Assembly (NCBI GenBank): GCA_948435735.1
Contig: CAOJGX010000019.1
Coordinates: 1-36,902, forward strand
From: an uncultured Clostridium sp.
Lineage (GTDB): Bacteria > Bacillota > Clostridia > TANB77 > CAG-508
Reading direction: 5' to 3'
Length of the DNA stretch: 36,902 nucleotides
Shown here: positions 29,838-36,902 of the stretch, in pieces
How the letters are laid out: the number at the start of each line of letters is the position of its first letter
Position numbering within the stretch: the stretch's first letter is position 1
Notes under the pieces: model-generated
Databases searched by the model: none
What the model was told of the DNA's origin: nothing
What the model saw: the letters and a program-made list of their open reading frames with translations, nothing else
Made by a program: the position numbers and the translations under genes

Positions 29838-31728
29838 TATCTTCTCCAACAAATTTTATTGCATCTATTAAATACTTTATACTATCATCATTTTCTAATT
29901 CTTGCTTATATTTTTGTCTTTCTTCTTCTGTTTTTTTCAAATTATATTCATTTTCAATCTTTTCAGCAAGTATTTGTGCTGTTATTGCTTTTGAAACTTT
30001 TTTATCTAGTATTTCTTCTTCATATATCTTTCTAGCAAGTTCATTGTCATCTATTCCTTTATTTTTTTCTAAATATTTTTCTGCATTTTGCTTGCATTTA
30101 ATTATTTTTTCAACTGTATCAGGATATTTATTACTATTCTGTTCCTTTTCTGCTTCATATATCGATTGTAATAATAATTCTCTATACTTTCCCATAGCTA
30201 TACAATATTCCAAAGTTCTTTTAGGTGATACGAAAGTTTTTATATTCTTTTTATAATCATAATAACTTTCCTTTTCTTTTTTTGTGCTTTTTTCTCTTTC
30301 AATCAACTGAACTTCTGTCTCAGTCCATCTTCCATCTTTATTCTTTTTTCTTCTAACATCTAAATCTGTTATTATTGCTATTTTTATATTAAAAAACTCA
30401 TTTTCATCTTTCCTCTGAAATATCTTACTATATCTTAAGAAAGCAGTATTTCCAACATTTATTACCGATATTCCTTGACTTTCTAATGTTTCTCCTAATA
30501 TTATCTTTGCAAGAACTGGTATTAATAAATTTTCTGCATCTCCTTCTACAAAAATAAGTTTCTTTGCAAAAAACAAATTAGCTTTCGTTACATCTAAAAA
30601 TCTACTTAAAAACTTATAATCCCCTTTTTCTAAGTTAGTGTATTTTTCCCCCATATTATATATATTGTTGTCTTTACATATTAATAAGTTTTCAATATTG
30701 ACTTTTGAAGTTATATTAGGGCTATGTGTTGTCATAATAATTTGTCCATGTTCCCTTTTAGAATAATTATCAGTTAAATAATTAATTAAATTTAGCTGTG
30801 TTTGTGGATGCAAATGAGCTTCTATTTCTTCAATTAAAACCGTTTTTAATCCAAAGTAACTAGAATTCTTTAATAATAAAAATTCAACGGCTGTAAACAG
30901 TAAATTTTCAATTCCTAATCCCTCTTTAGGAGAATCAAATTCTATACTAATTCTTTCCAATATTTCTTTTAATGAATTATCTTTAATTTTAAAATCTAAA
31001 TTAGATTGTACATCTCCTGCATTCATCTGTCCTATAAAATTATTTATTAACTCAATAATAGGCATCTCATTTTCTTGCCCCATTGGTTTGATTTTTATTT
31101 CATTAGTCTTTAATTTTAAACTCTCATTAGCTTCTTTAATTATTTTTACTAGTTCATTATTTTCATCATCTTTTAAAATATCACTATCAAAATTAAGAAG
31201 AATTTGTGCCAACCTAGAATTCTTTTTTGCTATCATTTGGTTTTCTGCATCTCTTAATGGTTTCAAAAAAACCACCTTAAAAAACTCCTTTATTTCTCCT
31301 GGTATCCTATATCCAATATCATCTTTTATATCCCCTATAAATGTGTCGAAAAATATCTTATTGTCTTTATATTTCGCTATTGTTTCTATTTTTATATATG
31401 GATTATATACCGTATTTTCACATTCATCTTTCTTTTCTTCAAAGGATAAAAATTCTAAAAACATTCCACCTTCTTTTTCATTGATTCCCCTTATATAACA
31501 TACAATTTTAAATTCGTTTTCGTATTTTCCATTATTATAATAAAAATCTTCTTTTTCTACTCTATAAAATTCATTTCCCTGTGTTCCTAATAGAATTCTT
31601 ATTGCATCAATAATTGCTGTTTTACCTGAATTATTTTCTCCTACAATTATATTTAAACCTTCATTAAAATTTATATTTACATTTTTGTATTTTCTAAAAT
31701 TTTCTAACTTTAACTCTGATATATACAT
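29830..31728 (-). CDS. gajA: OLD-family ATPase/TOPRIM nuclease, GajA-type
   Basis: This is a 632-aa protein with an N-terminal SMC/RecF-like ATPase (Walker A GENNSGKT at 30-37; LGIENLLF signature-like motif near 271; Walker B VLIEEIEAHLHPQ at 297-309; TTHSP near 333) and a C-terminal TOPRIM (LIFVEGDAENLL with E395; NVGNTAFLRY; ITDLDVRR with D455 and D457). This is the OLD class 2 / GajA layout: an ATP-gated DNA nicking nuclease. AAGGAG precedes ATG at 31728. With the overlapping helicase gene it forms the Gabija core. The C-terminal 150 residues are Lys/Glu-rich and helical. Confidence 0.9.
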   Translation of the reverse strand: MYISELKLENFRKYKNVNINFNEGLNIIVGENNSGKTAIIDAIRILLGTQGNEFYRVEKEDFYYNNGKYENEFKIVCYIRGINEKEGGMFLEFLSFEEKKDECENTVYNPYIKIETIAKYKDNKIFFDTFIGDIKDDIGYRIPGEIKEFFKVVFLKPLRDAENQMIAKKNSRLAQILLNFDSDILKDDENNELVKIIKEANESLKLKTNEIKIKPMGQENEMPIIELINNFIGQMNAGDVQSNLDFKIKDNSLKEILERISIEFDSPKEGLGIENLLFTAVEFLLLKNSSYFGLKTVLIEEIEAHLHPQTQLNLINYLTDNYSKREHGQIIMTTHSPNITSKVNIENLLICKDNNIYNMGEKYTNLEKGDYKFLSRFLDVTKANLFFAKKLIFVEGDAENLLIPVLAKIILGETLESQGISVINVGNTAFLRYSKIFQRKDENEFFNIKIAIITDLDVRRKKNKDGRWTETEVQLIEREKSTKKEKESYYDYKKNIKTFVSPKRTLEYCIAMGKYRELLLQSIYEAEKEQNSNKYPDTVEKIIKCKQNAEKYLEKNKGIDDNELARKIYEEEILDKKVSKAITAQILAEKIENEYNLKKTEEERQKYKQELENDDSIKYLIDAIKFVGEDNE

Positions 31729-31738
31729 AGATTTCTCC

Positions 31739-32299
31739 TTAATTTATTTTATTAATTAAATTTAAAACTCTTTTGTGATATTCTATATCTTCTTCCTTTG
31801 CATCATATATAAAATGTTCATTGTAATATTTAGATATTTTCTCATAATCATAAGAATTGCTATCTGTCCAAGATACCAAAAATATCTTTTTTATATCTTT
31901 ATTGGTATATAAATTATCAATTCCATCAAATTTGTTTTCTCTAACCATTAAATCTATTGGATATACTATCGCAAAATCAAATTTAGAACTTGTCCTACTC
32001 CATGTCCTTGACACATTAAATGTATCAAATTCATAGTTATTCATTCCTATTCTTATTTTCTCTCCAGACTTAATTATCTTTTTCTTTAAACCTGTCCATC
32101 CCACAAACTCTCTATTTGATATATTCTCCATTCCATTAGTTCTAAATAGTATATTTGCATTTTTAAAATTTTTATCTATCATAGCCATAATTAGTTTATG
32201 TTTCTTATACTGATTCGTTCCTGTTACTAAAATTGCCTTATCTTCACTATCCAAAAAATTTTGTATATTATTTATAAATTCTTGTTTATTATTTTCCAT
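31739..32299 (-). CDS. 186-aa protein of unknown function in the Gabija-like operon
   Basis: I do not assign a family. The layout suggests a degenerate P-loop fold: KAILVTGTNQYKKHKLIMAM resembles a Walker A strand-loop-helix without the GKS/T, FDFAIVYPIDLM resembles a Walker B strand, and IFLVSWTDSNSYDYE a third core strand. RTWSRTSSKF is a conserved-looking basic patch. ATG at 32299 has AGGAG nine bases before; the frame also has a TTG at 32308. It lies 15 bases after the metallophosphoesterase gene and 10 bases before gajA, so it belongs to the operon. A sensor or regulator role is possible but unproven. Confidence 0.7.
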   Translation of the reverse strand: MENNKQEFINNIQNFLDSEDKAILVTGTNQYKKHKLIMAMIDKNFKNANILFRTNGMENISNREFVGWTGLKKKIIKSGEKIRIGMNNYEFDTFNVSRTWSRTSSKFDFAIVYPIDLMVRENKFDGIDNLYTNKDIKKIFLVSWTDSNSYDYEKISKYYNEHFIYDAKEEDIEYHKRVLNLINKIN

Positions 32300-32323
32300 A
32301 TTTTCCAACTCCTTGCATAATAT

Positions 32324-32797
32324 TTATTTATCTATACATATAGGCGTATATTCAATCACATCACAAGATACACATATATGCTTGCTTTTATCAAATCTTT
32401 CATCTAATGGCTTATCATGTATATGTCCAAAAATATTAATATAATTTTCTTCTATTTCAATTGGTTCATGTGTTAAAATTAGATTTCCTAAAATTAATTT
32501 CTTTTTATATACTTCACTAAAACCTACTTCTTTCCAACCATTTATTCCTCTTTTATAATCGTGATTTCCTCTTATTAATATCTTTGTACCATTTAATTTG
32601 CCAACTAATTGCTTTAATTCTTCTGTACTACCAAATCCAACATCTCCCAAATGATAGACAATATCATTTTTAGTCACAACAGAATTCCATTTATTTACTA
32701 TGTATTCATTCATTTCTTTCGAGTTTTGAAATGGTCTATTGCAGTATTTAATTATATTTTCATGGTTAAAATGTGTATCTGCTATAAAATATTTCAT
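32324..32797 (-). CDS. Metallophosphoesterase
   Basis: This is a 157-aa calcineurin-like phosphoesterase with all metal motifs: ADTHFNHENII (D-x-H), HLGDVGFG (GD), IRGNHDYK (GNHD), THEP and FGHIHDKP (GHxH). It is small and lacks extra domains, resembling phage- or plasmid-borne phosphoesterases that act on nucleotides or RNA ends. AGGAG precedes ATG at 32797, about 35 bases after the operon promoter start. It is the first gene of the five-gene operon that ends with Fic; whether it is a functional part of the defence unit is inferred from spacing. Confidence 0.88.
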   Translation of the reverse strand: MKYFIADTHFNHENIIKYCNRPFQNSKEMNEYIVNKWNSVVTKNDIVYHLGDVGFGSTEELKQLVGKLNGTKILIRGNHDYKRGINGWKEVGFSEVYKKKLILGNLILTHEPIEIEENYINIFGHIHDKPLDERFDKSKHICVSCDVIEYTPICIDK

Positions 32798-32838
32798 GAC
32801 ATTCTCCTATCATTTTTATTGTGTTTGCGAACATTTGT

Positions 32839-32867
32839 ATTGTATCATATTTCTTAATAACATTCAA
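32839..32867 (-). promoter_or_regulatory. Promoter of the five-gene defence operon
   Basis: TTGAAT (32862-32867), 17 bases, TACAAT (32839-32844) on the minus strand; the leader is only about 35 nt. Confidence 0.65.
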
Positions 32868-32991
32868 TGTTTTTGGCAAAATTTGTAAAATTTTACTGAT
32901 ACTACAGATAAATTATATTATAATAATTTTACATTAATTGTTGCACACTTCGGTGTGGAGTTCGATTCATCTTTTATAAAGATGCTTAAAA

Positions 32992-33014
32992 GCCTTCTGT
33001 CACAAGAAGGCTTT
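32992..33014 (-). terminator. Terminator of the small-enzyme cassette
   Basis: AAAGCCTTCT and AGAAGGCTTT form a strong hairpin just after the RBBP9-type hydrolase stop, with a TTTT end on the minus strand. It separates the cassette from the defence operon. A CACAC-TTCG-GTGTG tetraloop hairpin lies nearby at about 32945-32958. Confidence 0.75.
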
Positions 33015-33018
33015 ACTA

Positions 33019-33570
33019 TTATAAATAACTTACTATATCTTCAAATACATCATATCCACTTTCACTATTAATATGTCCTGCATTTGGTATTAAGATTTGT
33101 TCTGTAGCAATTTTGTCTGCAAAATCTTTTTCTGTTTCATATTTCACATAGGGATCATTGTCTGAATAAAAACATATTATTTCATTTGCATATTGTTTTA
33201 CATCTTCTAAATTATCAAAATACATTGATTTATTTACTGTATCATATTCTTCATTTATTCCTAAATAGTTATTAAATCCACATACAAATATTAGTTTTTT
33301 TACTTTTACTTTATTTTCAGTTAAAAATTTTGATATAAATACTGGTGCAATGCTATGTCCTATTATTGTCGTATTATCATTTATTAATCCTAAATCTAAA
33401 TAATATTTAAGTAGTTTGCTCCAATTTTCATAATTTTGATACCCTACTCCTATTGGAAATTGTGGTACATATACTTGTTTGCCAGCATATGATATAAAGT
33501 CTTGTAACCAACTAAACCAATTTCCAAATGGACTTCCAAAACTTCCATGTATTATAAAGTAATTTTCCAT
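33019..33570 (-). CDS. RBBP9/YdeN-type alpha/beta hydrolase
   Basis: This is a 183-aa serine hydrolase of the RBBP9 family. It opens with YFIIHGSFGSPFGNWFSWL (oxyanion region). The nucleophile elbow is IIGHSIAPVF with Ser in GHS. The acid is in SDNDPYV and the base His in PNAGHINSESG. The substrate of bacterial members is not established. The start codon directly follows the stop of the fused gene upstream, with GGAGG inside that gene, so translation is coupled. Confidence 0.88.
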   Translation of the reverse strand: MENYFIIHGSFGSPFGNWFSWLQDFISYAGKQVYVPQFPIGVGYQNYENWSKLLKYYLDLGLINDNTTIIGHSIAPVFISKFLTENKVKVKKLIFVCGFNNYLGINEEYDTVNKSMYFDNLEDVKQYANEIICFYSDNDPYVKYETEKDFADKIATEQILIPNAGHINSESGYDVFEDIVSYL

Positions 33571-34644
33571 TTACTTTTCCTCCCATTCATTTTTTAGTAT
33601 TTTATTTATTAATTCAGTCAATTCTGGAATTTTATATATTCTGTGATAACCATCAAAATGATTATAATATTTTAAATATATACCAACTGAATTTGTATCT
33701 TCTATAAATCTTTTAAACATTTCTTCCTTTGGTTCATCTTCATCTGAATATAAGCAGTATTTAACTTCTACTTTCTCCTTTATAAAATCTAATTGTTCTT
33801 TTTTACAATATGCTTGTTCTTTAACTTTTACAATATAGTCATTTCTATTGCTTGGAATATTATAAACAGCACCTGGAGCAACTGCTACATATCCTTTAGG
33901 TATATAATTCATTTCTTTACAAAATCTTATAAAATAGGCATTGCCTATTGAATGACCTATAACAATACTATTTTCATTTAATGTTTTATTATCAGAATAT
34001 TCTTTTAAAATTTCTTTAAATTTTTCATAACTTGAATCTGCTCTAATAGGGAACTTTGGTATTACTACTTCTATACCTTGTTTATTAAAATTCTCTTTAA
34101 TATCTTGTCCCCAAATATTTATTGTATCTCCATTTAAAGAATGTAAAACAAATATATTTGATTTGTTTTGAGCATTTGAATTTACTTTTTGTTTTAATGT
34201 TATTTCAAATTCATTAAATCCATTTTTCTTATAAAAGTTTATAGCATTTTTATTTTTGGCAGATGCTGTTACTTTTAATTCTTCAATTTTATTTTGAGAA
34301 CAATAGTCTTTAAATTCATTTATTAGTTTTGTACCTATTCCATATTTTCTGTATTCCTCTAATACAAACATGTTATCTATTTCTGCTAATGATTTTGTTA
34401 TATAACTACCTTGTATATTTATACTACCTGCCAAATAGCCAACTACTTTATCTCTATCTAAGGCAATATATACAATTTCATTATTTAACATATTGTTAAA
34501 ATATTCTTCTCCATCCTTTTCAAAAGTCCAACCAATTTTTAAAGCTGAATCAAATTTATTATATTCTAATTCAAATAGTTGATTATTTAAATTTTGAATA
34601 TCTTTTAAATATGTAATATCTGCTCTTTTTATTGATATTTCCAT
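33571..34644 (-). CDS. GNAT acetyltransferase fused to an RBBP9-type hydrolase
   Basis: This is a 357-aa two-domain protein. Residues 1-150 are a GNAT (IKRADITYLKDIQNLNNQLF, VVGYLAGSI, FVLEEYRKYGIGTKLINEFKDY, SAKNKNAINFYKKNGFNEF). Residues about 163-355 are an RBBP9-like hydrolase (NIFVLHSLNGDTINIWGQDI, VIGHSIGNAYF with the nucleophile Ser, SDEDEP acid region, YYNHFDGYHRI base region). The second domain resembles the neighbouring hydrolase in general plan. It abuts the deaminase upstream and the hydrolase downstream without gaps. Joint chemistry of the two domains is unknown. Confidence 0.86.
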   Translation of the reverse strand: MEISIKRADITYLKDIQNLNNQLFELEYNKFDSALKIGWTFEKDGEEYFNNMLNNEIVYIALDRDKVVGYLAGSINIQGSYITKSLAEIDNMFVLEEYRKYGIGTKLINEFKDYCSQNKIEELKVTASAKNKNAINFYKKNGFNEFEITLKQKVNSNAQNKSNIFVLHSLNGDTINIWGQDIKENFNKQGIEVVIPKFPIRADSSYEKFKEILKEYSDNKTLNENSIVIGHSIGNAYFIRFCKEMNYIPKGYVAVAPGAVYNIPSNRNDYIVKVKEQAYCKKEQLDFIKEKVEVKYCLYSDEDEPKEEMFKRFIEDTNSVGIYLKYYNHFDGYHRIYKIPELTELINKILKNEWEEK

Positions 34645-35091
34645 TTATTCTATTTCTCCTCTCATCCTTAAAATCTCTACTGCTTTTTCTCTATGTAATT
34701 CTTTTATTATCTCAATTTTACTATTTCCATACTTTGCAAGTTCATCAATATCAGTAATCATTTCTGGACAATAATTATCATTACTATCTTGCAATGTTGC
34801 TGCATAAACTATTTTTGAAAATTCTTCATACAAAATTGCTCCCATACACATCATACAAGGTTCACAAGATACATACATTGTTGCACCTTTTAAATCTCCA
34901 TAAAGATTTTTATTTTTTGATGCACTTTCTATTGCTTCTAATTCTGCATGTGAATACATAGTTGTTTCCATTAAAGTTTTATCATCACTTCTACCAATTA
35001 TTTTTCCATCTTTTACTACAATAGCACCATAAGGATATTTTGCATTTTTGCTTATTTCTATTGCAATATCAATATATTGTTCATCTGTCAT
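34645..35091 (-). CDS. Nucleoside/cytidine-type deaminase
   Basis: This 148-aa zinc deaminase of the CMP/dCMP-guanine-TadA superfamily has HAELEAIESA (zinc His and catalytic Glu) and EPCMMCMGAI (PCxxC zinc Cys pair), with GAIVVKDGKIIGR before them. The C-terminus (CPEMITDIDELAKYGNSKIEI) is unlike TadA and closer to guanine/nucleoside deaminases. AAGGAG precedes ATG at 35091. Its neighbour is a RibD-C/DHFR-like reductase, recalling the deaminase-reductase pairing of riboflavin synthesis, but neither is a clear RibD half. Confidence 0.86.
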   Translation of the reverse strand: MTDEQYIDIAIEISKNAKYPYGAIVVKDGKIIGRSDDKTLMETTMYSHAELEAIESASKNKNLYGDLKGATMYVSCEPCMMCMGAILYEEFSKIVYAATLQDSNDNYCPEMITDIDELAKYGNSKIEIIKELHREKAVEILRMRGEIE

Positions 35092-35116
35092 TTTTTCACT
35101 CCTTACATAAATACAA

Positions 35117-35644
35117 TTATTCTTTTATTACACTATAATGTACTTGTACTATACCTTCTTTTTCTTTTATCACTTTTTCTAGTTTCAATTTGTTTTCAAA
35201 GTAATTTCCTTTAAATAGTGGCATTCCTTTGTTCAGTACAAATGGATTATAGTTTAGAATTATATTATCTACTATACCTTTTTGCATAAAAGCATTGTTT
35301 ATAGTTGCTCCACCAGAAATAAATAATTTTTCATATTTCAATTTTTCACATACATTTAAGCAATCCTCTATTGAATTACAATATGTAACATTTAAAAATT
35401 TATTTTGTTGCCTACTTGTTTCGCTTAAGATAATTATATTTATCTCTTTTAAATCATTTAAATAATCTTCTCCCCAAGACATTACATTTTCCCAAGTTTT
35501 TCTACCCCATATTAGTACATCATATTCTTTTAAAAATTCTAGCATTATCTCCCAACCTCTATAAGATAGAAAATCTTCATTTCCATCTTCTGTAGCAATT
35601 AGTCCATTGATAGAACATGCCATCTCAATAGTTATTTTTTTCAT
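35117..35644 (-). CDS. Dihydrofolate reductase-like (RibD C-terminal family) protein
   Basis: This is a 175-aa protein: IEMACSINGLIATEDGNEDFLS is the DHFR/RibD-C opening. WGRKTWENVM and IIILSETSRQ follow. LFISGGATINNAFMQKGIVDNIILNYNPFVLNKGMPLF carries the NADPH-binding GG and the typical C-terminal strands. These proteins are NAD(P)H-dependent reductases of pteridine-like substrates, often of unknown specificity. ATG at 35644 lies seven bases after the HAD gene's stop, with GAAAGG inside that gene. Confidence 0.85.
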   Translation of the reverse strand: MKKITIEMACSINGLIATEDGNEDFLSYRGWEIMLEFLKEYDVLIWGRKTWENVMSWGEDYLNDLKEINIIILSETSRQQNKFLNVTYCNSIEDCLNVCEKLKYEKLFISGGATINNAFMQKGIVDNIILNYNPFVLNKGMPLFKGNYFENKLKLEKVIKEKEGIVQVHYSVIKE

Positions 35645-35650
35645 ACTAAA

Positions 35651-36211
35651 TTAATACCTTTCTTTTACTTTTTCATATATATTTTTCCAACTATCAACTC
35701 TATATAAATCTGTTTTATCGGTTAAATTACCTTTACTACTAAATAATATAGTCTCAATTCCTAGTTCATTGACTCTGTTACAGTTTGCTATAGAATCATC
35801 TATAAACAAATCTATCTGCTCAATTTTGCAAACCTTTGCTTTATCAAAATCACAAATCAATTTATCATAGTGAATATTATTGTTTTTTAATTCTTCAACA
35901 GTAGTTTTATATTCATCTGTATATAATGTTTTGTCCCTTGCTGTAATAACTATTATTTCGTGACCTAAAGCTCTAATTTTATCAATATATTCTGCAACTT
36001 TTGGTTTGAATGGTGTGTTTGGAATAACTTTATCATAATATTTTTTTGCAAATTCGAGTTCTCACTCTTTCATCTCTTTTGGCAAATTACTATATGAAAT
36101 ATTTCTATCTTTTAAATATTTTATATCTACATCAAAAAAATCTGCTATATATGGTATTAAATAATCAAAGGTATCTGCCATTGTATCATCTATATCTACT
36201 CCAATTTTCAT
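35651..36211 (-). pseudogene. HAD-type 5'-nucleotidase/hydrolase with an in-frame TGA
   Basis: The frame begins at ATG 36211 (MKIGVDIDDTMADTFDYLI with the DxDxT nucleophile motif) and reads to TAA at 35651 over 187 codons, except for TGA at 36062-36064 (codon 50). After it come IIVITARDKTLYTDEYK (motif II), YDKLICDFDKAKVCK (motif III Lys region) and DLFIDDSIANCNRV (motif IV). The family resembles NT5C/YqfW-like nucleotidases. Everything else is intact, so the lesion is recent, an error, or read through. An internal ATG gives a 69-codon remnant only. Confidence 0.82.
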
Positions 36212-36229
36212 ATTCTCTCCTCATTGTAA

Positions 36230-36757
36230 TTACTTTAAATATTTTATAATTTTCTTATAAAATTCATCTCTTTCCATTATATTGCCATTTTTAATAATTT
36301 CGCTAAATTCTTTTAAGTTGCATAATTTCACTTGCTCAACTTCACTTTCTTACATTTTAATATCAGTTAATTCTATTTGTTCTCTTTTTACAATATAACA
36401 ATCATAAATTTGATTGTCTATATAATCTTCCTCTACATTTTCTTTGTTTTTATATGTAAATATATATTCAAGTTCCTTTTCTTTTACTTTTATTCCTACC
36501 TCTTCTAATGTTTCTCTTATAGCAGCTTCAGTAGAAGTCTGTCCACTTGATACATGTCCAGCTGATGCCACATCCCATTTTCCAGGATTCTTAGATTTGT
36601 TTTTTGACCTTTGTTGCATTAATATATTTCCTTTTTCATCTATAATTGCAATTACAACTATTCTATGGCACAATCCCTTTTTATGTATTTGTTCTCTTGT
36701 TAAAATTTCTCCTGTTTTATTGCCATTTTCATCTAACACATCTATTAATTCTTCCAT
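36230..36757 (-). pseudogene. Nudix hydrolase (IPP-isomerase-like family) with an in-frame TAA
   Basis: ATG at 36757 follows GAGGAGG. The first 135 residues hold the family opening ELIDVLDENGNKTGEILTR, HRIVVIAIIDEKGNILMQQRS, WDVASAGHV and the Nudix box GHVSSGQTSTEAAIRETLEEVGI, in which Gln replaces the usual Glu at box position 7. TAA at 36350-36352 interrupts the frame at codon 136. The same frame then continues ESEVEQVKLCNLKEFSEII ... to TAA at 36230, restoring the usual length of about 175. The catalytic domain is upstream of the stop, so a truncated enzyme could still form. Confidence 0.78.
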
Positions 36758-36902
36758 TATGCATCCTCCTCTTTCTTTATGTCTAATTTATATCACAACT
36801 TTACAATTTTTCATAGTGTTTTGCTAATATTTACAAAACATATTTATCCTTACATTTGCTTAATTGCCACAAAATCTCCAATAGAAATAATGTCAAGAGC
36901 GA

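Noticed and set aside
32940-32975. tRNA 3'-end remnant (GAGTTCGATTC resembling a T loop after a hairpin like an extra arm)
   Set aside because: The T stem does not pair at several positions and no acceptor or anticodon part is present; an att-site reading would be speculation.
36062-36064. Selenocysteine codon in the HAD gene
   Set aside because: No SECIS-like hairpin is visible after the TGA, the position is not a catalytic HAD site, and the neighbour gene has a TAA lesion.
186-36757. Alternative genetic code or stop-codon reassignment
   Set aside because: The three in-frame stops are TAG, TGA and TAA, and intact genes in the window use normal stops, so a changed code is not supported.

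Overview
The window is AT-rich DNA of a low-GC Firmicute, most likely an anaerobic gut-type Clostridia member. The evidence is strong AGGAGG-type ribosome binding sites, many sigma-A-like promoters (TTGACA, 17 nt, TATAAT), a T-box riboswitch, RqcH, and the company of recA, recX, scpA, murD, fba and lemA. Species cannot be assigned from the sequence alone.

Region 1 (1-18.2 kb) is mostly core chromosome. It holds a nonsense-interrupted small gene, scpA, recX and recA; a peptide-binding SBP_bac_5 protein divergent from a membrane-anchored OB-like protein; tRNA-Leu(CAA); rqcH broken by a one-base shift in a T run; a compact convergent locus that looks like a type I toxin-antitoxin of the par/Fst architecture; fba behind two promoters and a GC-rich leader; a CAP/SH3 envelope protein; a DUF3137-lemA pair; a Thr T-box controlling an SDR gene plus thrS; a Nudix protein; murD; a cytidylate-kinase-like gene; and a Cys-rich carboxypeptidase-regulatory-like protein.

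Region 2 (18.2-26.9 kb) is accessory. All genes are on the minus strand: four GNAT acetyltransferases (one fused to DUF402, behind a leader with a mini-ORF and a terminator hairpin), a DUF1016 nuclease gene broken by a frameshift, a 491-aa protein with a PD-(D/E)XK-like motif, and a large serine recombinase preceded by a 58-aa ORF. Upstream of the recombinase lie at least five copies of a 19-bp palindrome. A module of about 130 bp occurs twice in direct orientation (18213-18340 and 26590-26718), about 160 bp beyond the last stop codon of an operon in both cases.

Region 3 (26.9-32.9 kb) is a tight five-gene minus-strand operon: metallophosphoesterase, an unrecognised 186-aa protein, a Gabija-like pair (GajA-type OLD ATPase/TOPRIM nuclease and GajB-type UvrD helicase) and a Fic AMPylase-type protein. 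This looks like an anti-phage defence operon with unusual partners and is the best candidate for an undescribed system.

Region 4 (33.0-36.9 kb) is a translationally coupled cassette of small soluble enzymes: an RBBP9-type hydrolase, a GNAT-hydrolase fusion, a nucleoside deaminase, a DHFR/RibD-like reductase, and HAD and Nudix genes that each carry one in-frame stop.

Five genes carry single-site lesions (TAG, TGA, TAA and two one-base shifts). Either this genome is shedding genes or the assembly holds point errors; raw reads would decide.
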